In this document: positions 33,292-45,067 of the stretch, one piece after another
Position numbering within the stretch: the stretch's first letter is position 1
Layout: the number at the start of each line of letters is the position of its first letter
Assembly (NCBI GenBank): GCA_025558075.1
Contig: JAHLKF010000011.1
Span: 62,001 to 126,000 of the forward strand
Source: Gaertneriomyces semiglobifer
Taxonomy: Eukaryota; Chytridiomycota; Chytridiomycetes; Spizellomycetales; Spizellomycetaceae
Direction: 5' to 3'
Length of the DNA: 64,000 nt
The notes under the pieces: generated by a model
The model's database searches: none
Told to the model about the DNA's origin: nothing
The model's input: only the letters and a program-made list of their open reading frames with translations
Made by a program: the position numbers and the translations under genes

Positions 33292-33679
33292 ATCGAGGGT
33301 GTTCGCATACCAGCAGGATCAAGTGTTCACCATTTTTGGACGATTTCAAGGCACGGATGTTTTTGGTACTCCACACACTCCAATGATAAGAAAGTCTCTC
33401 TGGCTAGAGACCCATCTTTTTACCCTCCCAAATAAACATGATGGGCATTACACACTTATTATTCTTTCTTCCTTTTTATTATACTGCGTTTGCATTGCAT
33501 CCACGCGTTTTGACAGCGACGGCTGCTTACCTCAGCAATGTACTTAGCGCGACTTCTTTTTGTCCCATTTTTTAGAGTTCGGCGGCCTCGAAAGCTGAAA
33601 TTGGCGAACGTAGCGAAACGTTCGTGAGGGTTGTCAGCAGACAGGGCAATTCGTAGCGGGAGAGGGACGGAACGGCATA
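33292..33679. other. Intergenic region SH3 gene to importin
   Basis: 388 bases between plus-strand genes. Nothing recognised. Confidence 0.5.
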
Positions 33680-36600
33680 ATGGATGCGACAAAGTTGTAT
33701 CAGCTCTTCGGAGCCACTGTGCATGCAGATCCGAACCTGCGAATGCAGGCGGAACTGGAACTGAAAAAGGTGATAAAGCACAACGTTTTGGGCTTCGTTT
33801 TCGATACGGCACTCAATTGTTCCTGTTGCTTTAATGTGTAGGCCGAAATTGCCGACGGGTTTCTCCCCAGTTTACTTCAGCTGATTACTAGCGTTGGAGA
33901 TGCTGACTCGGCAGTGCGACAGGCTGGTATGCTACTTTCGCACTGCCCGTACCTTACTACCGCTTTGGCCTGATCATTGCAATCAATTTTGCAGGTGCCA
34001 TTTACTTCAAAAATAGAGTTGAGCGGGGCTGGTCATCGTCTGTCAAGCAAAATCCTATTAATGACCAGGACAAGCAAGCGGTACGACAGCACATTATCAA
34101 AACGCTTTCAATCTTGCCGTCCAATGTCAGGTCGGTTGTGCCATGGCACCAGGATGACAAAGTTCGCTTAGTGTACTCATATTGTCGCGCAGGTCTCAAC
34201 TGGTGGCGTGTCTGAACATCATATTGAAAGCCGATTACGCTGAAGGGCGATGGCCCCAGTACCTTCCCGAAACTATGGAACTAGTGCAAGCGGGCGATAT
34301 CAAGCTCGTTCACGCCGGTCTCTCAGCCGTACGCGAATTTGCCTCAACCTTTCGGTGCGCATTACGCTTTGGTGGATCCTTCCTCTGACGATTAATTCAT
34401 GCCACCTTCGCTGCATTTAGGTGGGCGTCGGAAGAAAAGCGTCAACCGCTCGAGGACTTGATTCAGAAATGCTTGCCGGCATTGCACGCAGTAGCCACGA
34501 AACTGGCACCACAAACGGATTTCGAAGCTGGTGAGATGTTGAAAAGCATCCTGAAGACATATCACGCTACCGTTCGGGTATGCCTAGACGTTCATTCTAC
34601 ATGTCGCGACGGGCATTCATGCAGTTCCCTATAGACTACGCTCTCAGATGCTCAACAACAGACGGCCTCTTTGGTACCTTGGGGGACATTATTCGTCCAG
34701 GTCGTCGAAAAAACCATTCCTTTGGACGCTCCTGGTATGCCTGAGGACCCAACTGAACGTGAGAAACACCCTTGGTGGAAGGCTAAGAAATGGGCATATG
34801 CATGCTTGAACACACTTTTCACAAGGTACGCGATATCGTTATAAGTCCTCTCGCCTAAATGTCGGTGCTTATAGCGTGGTTAGATATGGTCGACGACCAG
34901 CTGAGAAATACAAGCAGTTCTCGGCAGTATTCATGCAACATTTTGCTCCGAATATTCTCAGCGCTTACTTGAAGCAAGTCGAGCTTCTCATCGCGGGAGT
35001 CTGGATGACCTCGCGTGTCAAAGTTGCTTTGGCCAATTTCCTTCAGGAATGGTATGTTTTGGGTTTTAATGCCTTTATGAGTGTGCAGAGTTACTGAGTT
35101 TTGATTTTCAGTGTCAAGCCGAAAGCAACCTGGGATATCATTCAACCCCACCTTGAGCCAATTGTTCTTCACTTCATTTTCCCGTTACTCTCTTTCAATG
35201 AAGACGATGCTCAACTCTGGTCCGAGGATCCCGTTGAATACGTTCAGAAAAGCATCGAGTCATCACTGGATGAGTTTCGCAATCCCCTCAATGCTGCCGA
35301 GTATCTGCTATTTGACCTCGCGAAATGCCGTGCCAAAGAAGCCTTCATCCCGATTGTTACCCTCATCAACTCCATTCTGACAAAGTACGGCTCTACTGCT
35401 GCAATGTGTTTCATTCAATGCTCTGGATTGTATTAAATATTTGGGCGTTTAGATATCAAACAAGTCCGCCAGACCAACAAAACCCTAGGGAGAAGGACGG
35501 AGCTCTACGTATGATGTCATCGCTGGCTCCTCTTGCTTTGAGCAAGGTATGTTTCAGCGAGTTTGGGTAAAAATGCAACCGTCCTTAACCCTCGCGCATC
35601 TAGAAATCTCCTATCAAGGACCAGGTGCAAACGTTCATTGTTTCTCACGTCTTACCAGAACTCAGGAGTCCCCACGCCTTTTTGAGAGTCAGAGTAAGTA
35701 GCAGCAAGTAAGAAACGCACAGAGATACTCCGTGCTGACCACCGCTGGACAGGCTTGCATGACCCTCAAAAGCTACGATGAGGTAACCTTCGACGACCCT
35801 AGTCATCTGCAATTTGCATTCCAAGGTGTCGTTGAGTGTCTCCACGACTCTGAGTTGCCTGTGAAAGTTGCAGCGGCGTTGGCCATCGAACCATACTTGA
35901 AGATCGAACAAAGTGAGTATAGCGGCTGATGTGATCAACTGGTGCGAGCGCTAACATAGTATGCAGTTCATGAAGCGTTGAAACCACATGTCCAGGGAAT
36001 CATCCAAGGTATGCTTTGCTGAAGCACTACAGGGCTCAATTCGCGCAATATGCATTGATTAACTGGAACCTCTTTTAGCTCTGTTAACTGTCACGCATGA
36101 GATTGATCTCGAAAGCCTCACTCAGGTGATTGAAAGTCTGGTGGCTGACTTTGCGGATCAGCTACAGCCCTTCGCTGTGGAACTTGCCTCGCAACTGGTA
36201 CGTACAACTGCGATTACAGACGAGAGAGATGTCTCGTGCTAAACGTATTTCATTTCCTCTAGCGAGACTCGTTCATGCGCTTGATGGAAGACATCAGTAC
36301 GGAAACAGATAGTTCCGAGTACAACGATGCGTTGGAAGAGAAGATGGCAACCGCACAAGGGCTGATGCGTACTTTGTGCACCCTTGTCTTGGCTATGGAA
36401 GCTTCAGTGCAGATTTTGGCAGAATTGGAAACCGTCGTGATTCCAGCATTGGTGTTTGTGTTGGAAAAGCGAGTACTGGGTACGAATCCTGTTGTCCAAA
36501 CATTATGTCCACGATGTGCGCACCTGACTTATTCTTTTGCTGTAGATCTCTACCAGGAGGCTTTTGAGATTTGCGAGACCATCACTTTCTGCCGAAAACA

Positions 36601-37870
36601 GGTTTCTCCCATCATGTGGAACTTGTGGCCTTATATCTACAGCGCGTTCAAGGCCGATGCCTACGACTACATCGATGAAATGTCCAACACCCTGGACAAC
36701 TACGTCTCGTTCGGCAAAGACTTGTTTGCTAATAATGAGGAAGTCAAAGCACAAGTCTACGATATCATTGAGACGGTGCTGAAACCCGGTGAAATCCGTG
36801 TATCCAGCACCAACCGCAGTCGTGCGTGCGACTTGGTTGAGGCGGTACTGTTGAACTTGCGAGGTCATGTCGACAGTGTAAGACTTCCAATGCTTTTTTG
36901 GATCCGAAGGGGCGCGATGGATTACTTACATGAGCTCCATTGTAGTACATTCCACGGATCGTCGATCTTGCCCTTGCTCACCTCGCCAAAGGCGCCAAGG
37001 GTTTCAAACGCCCAGCTTTCAAAGTCCGGTGCATCGAGATCATCGTCAACGCCCTGTTCTACAATCCCTCGGGTACGCTTGCAGTACTTGAAGAGAGGGG
37101 AGCAACCACTGCAGTCTTTGAGCTGTGGTTTACGAGTCTGGATGATTTCCGACGTGTACATGATAAGAAACTCTCCATCCTGGCCCTGCTGGCAATATTA
37201 CAGTTACCGGTTGCACAAATTCCTACATCGCTACACGGCCAGGGTTGGACTAACCTCATTAGTGGTATCGTGAAGGTCTTTGAGACATATCCGATCGCTG
37301 AGAAAGGTAGTTCTACGCGTTTTGAGGTTGGAAAGAGTTGTTATTAGTGATATATACTAACGATATCTTCAATAGCACGTGCGGACGAGAAGGCAGCATA
37401 TGAAAACGATACTGGCGATGACGATGAAGATTTCGATTCGGATGAGGATGACATAATAGGTGCGTGTCCAAGTTATTTTCAGCCAGGAGCATCCAAATCC
37501 TTGCTCACCACTGCGCTACTTGTATTCAACAGAGAATGACGGAGACGTATTGGATGAAGAGGATCAATATCTCGAAATGCTCGTCAACAAGGCCGCTGAG
37601 AGCCGTCCAACCAACGGGGTTTGGGAAGAGGACGGTAACGAAGATGACGATGACGATGATGATGACTGGGACGTGGACGAGCTAGAAGAAGATATTTTCT
37701 ACGAGACGCCGCTTGATGAAGTGGACCCGTACCGTGAGTTCGCACTCACTGTGCAAGCGCTCCTTACAAGACCAGACACGTCATCTATCATGCGACAAGC
37801 GGTGACGCCAGACGATCAGGCAGCCATTGAACGGATTATCGCAACTGAACGGAAACAACCTAGTGCGTAG
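33680..37870 (+). CDS. Importin-7/8-type karyopherin (Sxm1/Nmd5 family)
   Basis: Importin-beta family receptor carrying cargo such as ribosomal proteins or kinases through the pore. Eighteen exons: 33680-33769, 33842-33926, 33995-34130, 34193-34354, 34421-34577, 34635-34825, 34875-35051, 35112-35384, 35453-35546, 35604-35693, 35753-35912, 35967-36008, 36079-36197, 36263-36479, 36546-36877, 36946-37306, 37376-37459 and 37533-37870. They sum to 1,035 aa (human IPO7, 1,038). The N-terminal Ran-binding region has ADPNLRMQAELELKKAE and QAGAIYFKNRVERGW. Later blocks match IPO7: QVSPIMWNLWPYIYSAF, FKVRCIEIIVNALFYNP, and the acidic stretch before DQYLEMLVNKAAE. It ends with the family-like repeat of helices and an acidic insert. 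All phases agree. It is the most intron-dense gene in the window. Confidence 0.93.
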
Positions 37871-38312
37871 GAAACCCCCAAATAGTTGAAACGTAGATTG
37901 CAGCAGCAGAAGCACTTCGAGTTCAGATTTCCATAAAAAGGCATATTTAGGTCATCATCGTAGCAGATGAGAAGACGGCACCGAACCAGACCCAGAACGT
38001 GGCAACAGGGGTATCAGGAAGGATAGAATGGCAGGTCACCACTGACCCTTCGAGACTGGTAGATCTTTGAGTGTGAGGCCCCCAGCCGAGGATAGTCCGC
38101 TCTAGGAATTTCAGGCTGATACTATTCATATTTTCATTTCATATTTCATTGAGAAAGATTTCTTCTTTGGTTAAAATGTTTCAATCTTCTGTTACGCGGG
38201 TGGAGTGACATGTTCGTGCCCTCATAGGTCATATTACTATTCGTAACAGGTTGTCTATCTCGCGCATGTTCAAGATTTTTGTTCGTTTTCAGAATTGCAT
38301 TCGTACGCCTAA
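37871..38312. other. Convergent intergenic region importin/TAF6
   Basis: 442 bases between convergent 3' ends. Nothing recognised. Confidence 0.5.
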
Positions 38313-39992
38313 CTACAAATCGAGATCCAGATCCATATCCATCGGTTTCAATTCTCCATTATCCAAGCCCCCCGCCTCCGCACTGCGATCATCATCAGAA
38401 CCCATTGATAACCCCACCCGTTTCACAACTTCCTCACTAAACCCTCCACACTTCTCTTCAATCTCCTTTCTCAAATCCTCTGTACTATCGCCAGCCCCTA
38501 CACGATCAAGTTGTTCCGCCGTCCAATACTCAACCAACACCTGTGTCATTTTCGTCCACAGGACTTCCCCATCTTTCCGTGTCGTTTCAGTCCCCGATAT
38601 GGCTTCTGTCACGCGTTTTTCAAAGGCTGGTAAGTTTGGTAGAAGGATGACTTGTACGGTTTGACGGCCGATGGCGGCGAGTCCCACCAGTGCGCCAAAT
38701 AACGTGGGGAGACTTTTTGATGAGTCGATGAATGCACGTAACAGTGTTTTGGTGATTCGCGGGTGCAGGGTCGTGTAGGATGAGCTGTAGCGATGAAGGA
38801 TGTGGGCGATTAAGGCAGCGGAGAGTTCTCGGAGATCGAAATGGGTGAAAGTTGAGGTTGGAGAGGTTTGGATGCCGACGCTTTTGTGGACGATGCAGGT
38901 AAGTATTGATGGGATCAGTTGATGTAGCTATGAAGTAAAGAAGACTGATTTATGTTTTTTGCTCCTTCAAGTTGCGAATGGGGTGGTGTACATACCACCG
39001 TCTCAACTTTGTTACTTGGGTTATCGAGAATGGCCCTGGTTAATCGCATCATGGATCGCGCAACCGTCAGGTTCTTCAAGTTTGACGATAACTGATCCGC
39101 TATGAATTCGACATAATAAGGAGCGAGGTCCTTCATCACAGCAGCGTCGGTCGCCAAACTGTTGATGGCTATGGTACGATCTTCTTCGGATGGGCTGAGT
39201 ATGCATTCAGTTGTTTTCTCATAGTAGAGTTGCAGTTCCCGTGTTATGACATGCTCGACTGGTGTGTCCTGGTGGGCGACGCTTGGTACCACTTGTTGAT
39301 TCGAAGTAGACAAGATGGTTCTGGACGGTGATATCGACGCTTCTATTTCAAACGCATAAGTGATCATGGTTAACAAGCAAATCAACGGCATGGATATATA
39401 TATATATATATATATACCTGCACCGGTCGGGTTTTGAACAATGGCAGGTTGTACACCATCCACAGCTAACCAATGTGCTGTGTAATTGACATCCAGTGGT
39501 ACGGGGGGCAACGGTCCGTTCACAATCTCTTCCAAATCCACCTCCTGATCGTTCACATAATGAACGTGTTGTTGTCCGTGCGTAACTGACGAGAAATGTG
39601 ATGGAGACCCTGCCGTGTATCCGTAGAGAGGTTCGACATTGCGAACTCGCAGGGCATGGTTGATATCTTCAGATGTCAGTTTGGATCGTTTGCCATGGCG
39701 CATGAACTTGGATGCCTCCTACAAGGATGGGTAAGGTCAGTACAGCGGGTGAGGCGGCAGCTTTCTAACAAGTTTCTTTCTCGGAATCACCACTGTACAT
39801 AGACAATCTCTCGTACTCGATACTCCATGTCTTGTAGTAATACCGCGGCCACATCATCTTTGAGCGTGATCCCTGTGGACTCTGCTACCGTCTATAAACG
39901 GCGATCAAACTTTTTTATGAGTTACTGATTACTAGTGCAGTACAATCATTACAGCTTTTTACCTGAACTGTCTCCTTGTTGAAGATACTCAT
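38313..39992 (-). CDS. TAF6: TFIID/SAGA subunit TAF6
   Basis: Histone-fold TBP-associated factor that pairs with TAF9 in TFIID and SAGA. Five minus-strand exons (39992-39963, 39891-39799, 39718-39418, 39342-38996, 38927-38313) give 461 aa (S. pombe about 452). The histone fold runs MSIFNKETVQTVAES, LKDDVAAVLLQDMEYRVRE, then EASKFMRHGKRSKLT and NHALRVRNVEPLYGY. It is followed by EEIVNGPLPPVPLDVNYTAHWL and a C-terminal HEAT domain (LHQLIPSILTCIV, RITKTLLRAFID, GLAAIGRQTVQVILLPNL). The donor after TAT at 39799 keeps REIVYEASKF. Intron 3 carries a (TA)n tract next to the splice donor. Divergent from the transporter with only 161 bases between starts. Confidence 0.93.
39394..39416. repeat. (TA)n microsatellite in TAF6 intron 3
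   Basis: Roughly eleven TA dinucleotides directly inside the 5' splice site of TAF6 intron 3 (gtatatata on the coding strand). Length variation would sit beside the donor. Confidence 0.8.
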
Positions 39993-40153
39993 TTCTGTAT
40001 TTGCTTGCCATCCATTTCTAGAATAAAAATGTTTGAGGGGGAACAAATTCCGTTAAAGCGCGCTGAGGACGTGCTTTGGGCACCTTTACAGACGAACGGA
40101 CTATGTATATATGCCAGGCCTGGGTGCATTAGCATTAGATAGAGTCGAGCAAC
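39993..40153. promoter_or_regulatory. Short divergent promoter TAF6/transporter
   Basis: 161 bases between divergent start codons, so both 5' UTRs and promoters must fit here or overlap coding sequence. No TATA box evident. Confidence 0.4.
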
Positions 40154-41914
40154 ATGCCTTCAACGTCATCCACCCCTCTAGCTGCATACGACGCCATTTC
40201 AGCTTCCGAAGATGACATTGCAGTGTCACCTATACACGATTCACGCCAACCCAACGATGCTTTCTCACCATTGAAGAAACACCCCACTTCAGTCTCGCTA
40301 TATGTTGGCTTGCTAGCATCATGTGCAGGATTAGGAGGTTTCCTGGCCGGATACGACGCCGGAATCGTTAGCGGAGCAACATTATACATCATGGAGACCT
40401 TCAACCTCACAGACTCTCAAATCTCACTCGTCGTCAGTGCGGTTGTGGGAGGGGCTATCATAGGCGGATTAGGGTCCAGCATTGCATCTGATAAATGGGG
40501 TCGACGACCCGTGATTCTCATTGCATCCGTGATTTTTGTGTTTGGAGCATTGATGATGGGGTTGGCTGCAAGTTGGGTGTGGCTGGTATTAGGACGATTA
40601 GTCGCCGGAGCCGCAGTGGGATTGGCGGGGGGTGCGATTCCCGTTTATCTTACCGAAATGGCACCCACGCACATCCGAGGCTCGCTTGTCAGTGTCAACG
40701 TGTTTTTTATCACGTTGGGGCAGTTTGTGAGTTACCTCACGGCCTACGCGTTGAGTGATGCGGGTGCGAACAATTGGCGGTGGATGTTGGGATTATCGGG
40801 TGTGCCTGCTGTGGTTATGGCGATTGGAATGGTGTTCTTGCCTGAGAGTCCGCGGTTCTTGGTGCATCGTGGCCAGAATCAGGAAGCGCTACGTGTACTG
40901 CGATGCGTACGACCGGAATCCACTAGCGAGGAGGAGCTAATGGATGAGTTAAAAGCAATACGAGCAACATCGCAGAGCCACGAGGACGAGATATCTGTAT
41001 GGGCCATGGTAAAGACGCGAGAGTACCGGTCTCCGCTTGTCATTGCTCTCGGCCTGCAAATGTTGCAGCAGCTCTCTGGGTACGTTTTTTTTTTGCAGAT
41101 GCAACGCTCTGTCATTTACAAGTGCTAACTTTGTTGTCTCGACAAAACAGGATCAACACGGTGATGTACTACAGCGCAACGATTCTCCGAATGGCTGGAT
41201 TCCCCAGCAAAGAAGGCGCCATACTTTTCTCAAGCGCCATTGCCCTCACAAACTGTTTAGCAACAGGTAAAGTGGACTTTTTGCTTTCCCAGCGTAACTA
41301 CATCATTGATATATGTATATTGACGTACGCTTGATGCATGGTAGTGCTGTCAATGTACCTCATCGACCGCGTGGGCCGTCGGCCTCTCCTTCTCCGAACG
41401 CTCATTGGCACGATACTAGGACTCGTAGTGCTTGCCATGTCCTTCCAATCACCACCACCACCAGGAACAGCAACAGCAGCAGGAGATTCGCCTGTCAATG
41501 GTCTTGGAGAAGGAAGCATCCCATTTCAAAGCTGGGTCTCACTTGTGAGTTTGGTGATCTACGTTGGGTTCTATGCGACAGGACTTGGATGCGTGCCGTG
41601 GACTGTCACGTCTGAAGTCTTTCCACAGCATGTACGGGGAAAAGGCACGGGTGTCGCCATTGCTGCCAACTGGGTGAGTTTTTGCTCGCGTCCGTTTATA
41701 TATTGTACAGCATGCTCACTCACGCCCATTATGTTTTTAGTTTTGCAACTTCATGGTGGCCATGACATTTTTGTCGTTGACAAAGGCCATCACACCGTCG
41801 GGCACTTTCCTTGTTTACGCGCTGATCGTGGCCGGTGGCTGGTGTTTTGTTTACCGCTATGTGCCGGAAACACATGGCAAAACGCTAGAAGAAATCTCCG
41901 CCAGCCTCTCTTGA
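40154..41914 (+). CDS. Proton/myo-inositol-type sugar transporter (MFS)
   Basis: Twelve-helix MFS sugar porter of the plasma membrane, most like fungal Itr1 and animal HMIT. Four exons (40154-41079, 41151-41266, 41345-41673, 41741-41914) give 514 aa. Diagnostic blocks: GFLAGYDAGIVSGATLYI in helix 1, DKWGRRPVI after helix 2, GRLVAGAAVGLAGGAIPVYL, PESPRFLVHRG at the end of helix 6, QQLSG followed by INTVMYYSATILRMAGF in helix 7, DRVGRRPLLL, GLGCVPWTVTSEVFP in helix 10, and PETHGKTLEEI at the C-terminus. The INTVMYYSATI and GCVPWTV blocks favour an inositol rather than hexose substrate, but substrate is not provable from sequence. The helix 9-10 loop is Pro/Gly/Thr-rich. Confidence 0.88.
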
Positions 41915-42179
41915 GCGTACATTCGGTGATTTTTGTAAATAACCTCTTGTAAATAGATCCAGATGAGATGTAGATACCACGCGATTGGTCAACCGATGAC
42001 CACGACGCACGGGTCGGAGTATGGTAAAAGACTGATATATTAAACTAGTTAAGAATTACGGTATCACAAGTAATGAGCTATGAGGTTCACAAGAAACAGT
42101 TTTGACTTTTGCATCGAATCGCGATCCATTATTGAATCGCACTTCTGCATCGAATGCACTTTTGCATCGCATGCAACGA

Positions 42180-42679
42180 TTAGTGGTCCTTGCCTTCGAT
42201 GCGCTTTGCTATTTGGTAGGCAAAGTAGGCGAGGGAGAACCAAAAGGCGGCGATGCAAGCGAGGATGAATGCGCCAGCGAGGAACCAAAAGAGAAAGAAG
42301 CCTCCGAAAGCGAGGACACCGCCTTGGACGAGGGCGGCACCGGTGCCAGCGACACCAAAGACGACGGCACCGGCCGAGAGGGCGTAACCGGTGAATACAC
42401 CGACAGGGATTGCCGAGGCAGCAGCAAGAGAATACACAAAGGCCTAAAAATTGCGAGATGTGAGATGTTGTTTACTCGTCGGGTGCTTTACCGCGAACGC
42501 CATAAATATGTATATACCTTGAGGGGAGGGTACTTGTTCAGGACGGCACGGGAGGTGGAGTAGGTCTGGAGAGCGATTGACTGAGCGGCGCTGACTACGG
42601 GCATGACACGGCCAGCAGCACTTTGAACCAGTGCGCCGAAACCAGCAGCGTTAGACTGGGGTTTGCTTTGGTTTGCCAT
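42180..42679 (-). CDS. Promethin/LDAF1-like lipid-droplet protein
   Basis: Two minus-strand exons (42679-42518, 42443-42180) give 141 aa. After a polar N-terminus come long hydrophobic hairpins: AFVYSLAAASAIPVGVFTGY, then LSAGAVVFGVAGTGAALVQ, GGVLAFGGFFLFWFLAG and a last hydrophobic stretch ending FAYQIAKR. The block YPPLK to SAIPVG to VVF to LVQGGVLAFGG matches the layout of promethin (TMEM159/LDAF1) and yeast Ldo16. These partner seipin at ER sites of lipid-droplet formation. Assignment is by recalled motif; another reticulon-like hairpin protein is the main alternative. Confidence 0.68.
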
Positions 42680-43504
42680 TTGTAGGTTGTGTATGAGCTG
42701 TCAGAATGGTGTTTGTTAGCTTTCTAGATGTTCCACGACGACGGGACTTTCTGTAGCCGACCTTACTACTTACGTGAGTGAGAGAGAGGTGTCGAGTTGA
42801 TGGTTGTGTATGAGCTGTCAATGTTCAAATGGGGGAAAGGGGGGGGAAGTGTGAATGTGCCCTTGCCTTTAAATACTGTGGAGGCGCTGAGTTTGGCAAT
42901 GACGACGGACGTGCGACGGGGTGCGTGTGTGTGTTGCGTTCGGTCTCTGCGTATTCCAATCAAATTCAATTATTGATTGCATCTGGGGGTGGGACATTGG
43001 ACATTCGGATCTTGGATGATGGGGAATTACTTCGCAGGGTGAATTGAACATTCGCATTTGAACATGAACAGACACATAAACAAAATAATCACAATAATAA
43101 AAAAAAAATGATGCGCTGAACCAACCAAAATACTGCTATACTAGTACTAGTACTAGGATATAATGATCTTGACAAGTCTCTTCGCCCGTCGCCCGTGACC
43201 CCCCCATTGGCACACGCAGCAGTCAACAATAATAAAAAAAGTACAGCATGTCAAAAAGGGATCACGCGGCTGTGCAACGCGCAGGGCATGCGCATGATAC
43301 GATGCTGGTCAACGAAGTCATAAATGATAGACGTGACTAAACATTTGACATTGACAGCCAGTACAAGAGAGGCGTTCCCCGTGCCGAGCGCCGATTGACG
43401 TCTCGACAGGGTATAAATCATCCAGCGGTTTCTTCGTTCCCCCCGCTTTCTCCTCTCATCATCAGCATTATCAGCATTACCCCCATAGCGCTCAAGAACC
43501 AACA
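42680..43504. other. Divergent intergenic region
   Basis: 825 bases between divergent genes, with AT-rich stretches around 43080-43110 and 43225-43245. A TATA-like TATAAAT lies at 43412-43418, 87 bases before the coiled-coil ORF. No gene recognised. Confidence 0.5.
43412..43418 (+). promoter_or_regulatory. TATA-like element
   Basis: TATAAAT 86 bases upstream of the ATG at 43505. Consensus match only. Confidence 0.35.
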
Positions 43505-43963
43505 ATGACCGAACCAATCACCGTTGCACAGCTGGCTGCCCAGCTGAACGACTTTCGAGCCATTTATGAGCGGGACCGCATCGCATGGAACAAGGACCAC
43601 ATTGCATGGAGCAAGGAGCTCGAGGAGCTTCGTGCCGCTCTTCAGCAGCAGCGCGCCGCTTATGAGCGGGACCGCGCCGCCTACCAGCGGGACCACGAGG
43701 AGCTCCTCAAGAGGATCCACAAGCTTGAGGAGCAAAGCCAGAACATTCTCGGCGTCATGAGCGACATGAAAGCCGAATTACATGGTATCGCCGTAAGAAA
43801 GGCCGAACAGAGGAAGCTTGACGTGGGAGTCACCCCGGTTCTGGCCAACCAAAAAGTAACGGCCATCATGGTGTGTGTGCGACGCATCGTCAATATATTA
43901 TCACCGCCTCCCAAGTACGATGATGTTGCTGCTGTGGAACGTTTGCCTACCTATGTTCAATAG
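43505..43963 (+). CDS. Small coiled-coil protein with PPxY motif
   Basis: Intronless 152-aa frame starting MTEPITVAQLAAQLNDFRAI. Residues about 20-95 form a heptad coiled coil with an internal repeat (YERDRIAWNKDH, YERDRAAYQRDH, then HEELLKRIHKLEEQ). A hydrophobic patch (TAIMVCVRRIVNIL) follows, and the end SPPPKYDDVAAVERLPTYV contains PPKY, a PPxY motif of the type bound by WW domains of Nedd4/Rsp5 ligases. No family recognised. The stop codon TAG lies exactly at the first base of the 113-bp array, so the tail may have been created by that array. Confidence 0.6.
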   Translation: MTEPITVAQLAAQLNDFRAIYERDRIAWNKDHIAWSKELEELRAALQQQRAAYERDRAAYQRDHEELLKRIHKLEEQSQNILGVMSDMKAELHGIAVRKAEQRKLDVGVTPVLANQKVTAIMVCVRRIVNILSPPPKYDDVAAVERLPTYVQ

Positions 43964-44262
43964 ATACCTGCGACTGCGTTGGTGGTAGTGATCGCCCATA
44001 ATCGGCGCGTTCAAGAAGGACTGGTCGTGGGTTGGAACAGCGTGCATTACTTGCATAGCAACGGCAACCTTCAATAGATACTGCGACTGCGTTGGTGGTA
44101 GTGATCGCCCATAATCCGCGCGTTCAAGAAGGACTGGTCGTGGGTTGGAACAGCGTGCATTACTTGCATAGCAACGGCAACCTTCAATAGATACTGCGAC
44201 TGCGTTGGTGGTAGTGATCGCCACAATCGGCGCATTCAAGAAGGACTGGTCGTGGGTTGGGA
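43961..44262. repeat. 113-bp tandem repeat
   Basis: Units begin at 43961, 44075 and 44188 (periods 114 and 113; the first has one extra C), the third partial. Each starts with tagatac and ends gcaacggcaaccttcaa. The period is not a multiple of three, so frames drift between units. It begins on the stop codon of the coiled-coil ORF. Confidence 0.85.
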
Positions 44263-44447
44263 CCGGCCTCCTTCTTCCGCGGACACACTACGTAGACACG
44301 AGTAGCTTCGAAGTCCTGATTGACAGGCAGCTGACGCCTGTTGATCGTCTCCTTGGCCTCATTGCTGAGGACGAACTTCGCGAGATTATGCTTGGTGATG
44401 TCGGTGTGACGGGACGGCGTGCATTACATGCATAGCAACGGCAGCCC

Positions 44448-44925
44448 TTGGATATCGCGAGCATTTGACTCGTGTACTCAGCACCACCCGCCAACAGATC
44501 ATTTTGATGCGAAAATGGGGGCGAGGAAAGACTAGGCTCCATGACAGACTTGAGGGAAACGGTGGTGCAGCAAGTCAGCGAGAAAGAAACCATCGATGCA
44601 ACGCTTGGATATCGCGAGCATTTGGCTCGTGTAGAAGCCCTCAGCACCACCCGCGAACAAATCGATCTGATGAGGAAATGGCGGCGAGGAAGGACAAGGC
44701 TCCATGACAGACTTGAGGGGAACGGTGGTGCAGCAAGTCAGCGAGAAAGAAACCATCGATGCAACGCTTGGATATCGCGAGCATTTGGCTCGTGTAGAAG
44801 CCCTAAACACCGCCCGCCAACAGATCAGTTTGATGCAAAAATGGGGCGAGGATAGAGTAGGCTCCATGACCGACTTGAGGGACGCGGTGGTGCGGAAAGT
44901 CAGCGAGAAACAAACCATCGATACA
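44448..44925. repeat. 157-163-bp tandem repeat with frameshifted coding units
   Basis: Three units beginning with ttggatatcgcgagcattt at 44448, 44605 and 44768. Units encode (M)TDLR-TVVQQVSEKETIDATLG, YREHLARVEALNTARQQI and LMQKWGE-type helices. Only the last unit reads on in frame through TGGGGCGAGG. The earlier two have one extra base in the G-rich stretch after ATGG and go out of frame. Looks like an amplified, decaying coiled-coil coding unit. Confidence 0.8.
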
Positions 44926-44967
44926 ATCAGGAAGCGTCATCGTATTATTGGCGAAGATTCCAGTTAA
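44541..44967 (+). pseudogene. Frameshifted coiled-coil repeat ORF
   Basis: Coding-like sequence spanning units of the 160-bp array; the longest in-frame remnant is 44704-44967. Heptad-like charged helices resemble the style of the neighbouring 43505 gene, without clear sequence identity. Frames break at the same G-run in repeated units. No start context or splice sites convincing. Confidence 0.4.
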
Positions 44968-45067
44968 TTTGGTTTTATTAACCACTCAACCCGGTGGTGG
45001 TTGCCTGTATCGTCAGGACTTTTAACTCTGTTGCCAGTGCAGCGAGCGCCGAAGCAAATCGGCTTGA

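Noticed and set aside
44288..44985. Minus-strand frames across the 160-bp array
   Set aside because: They repeat with the array and have Ser/Thr/Cys-rich noise composition; the coding-like strand is plus.
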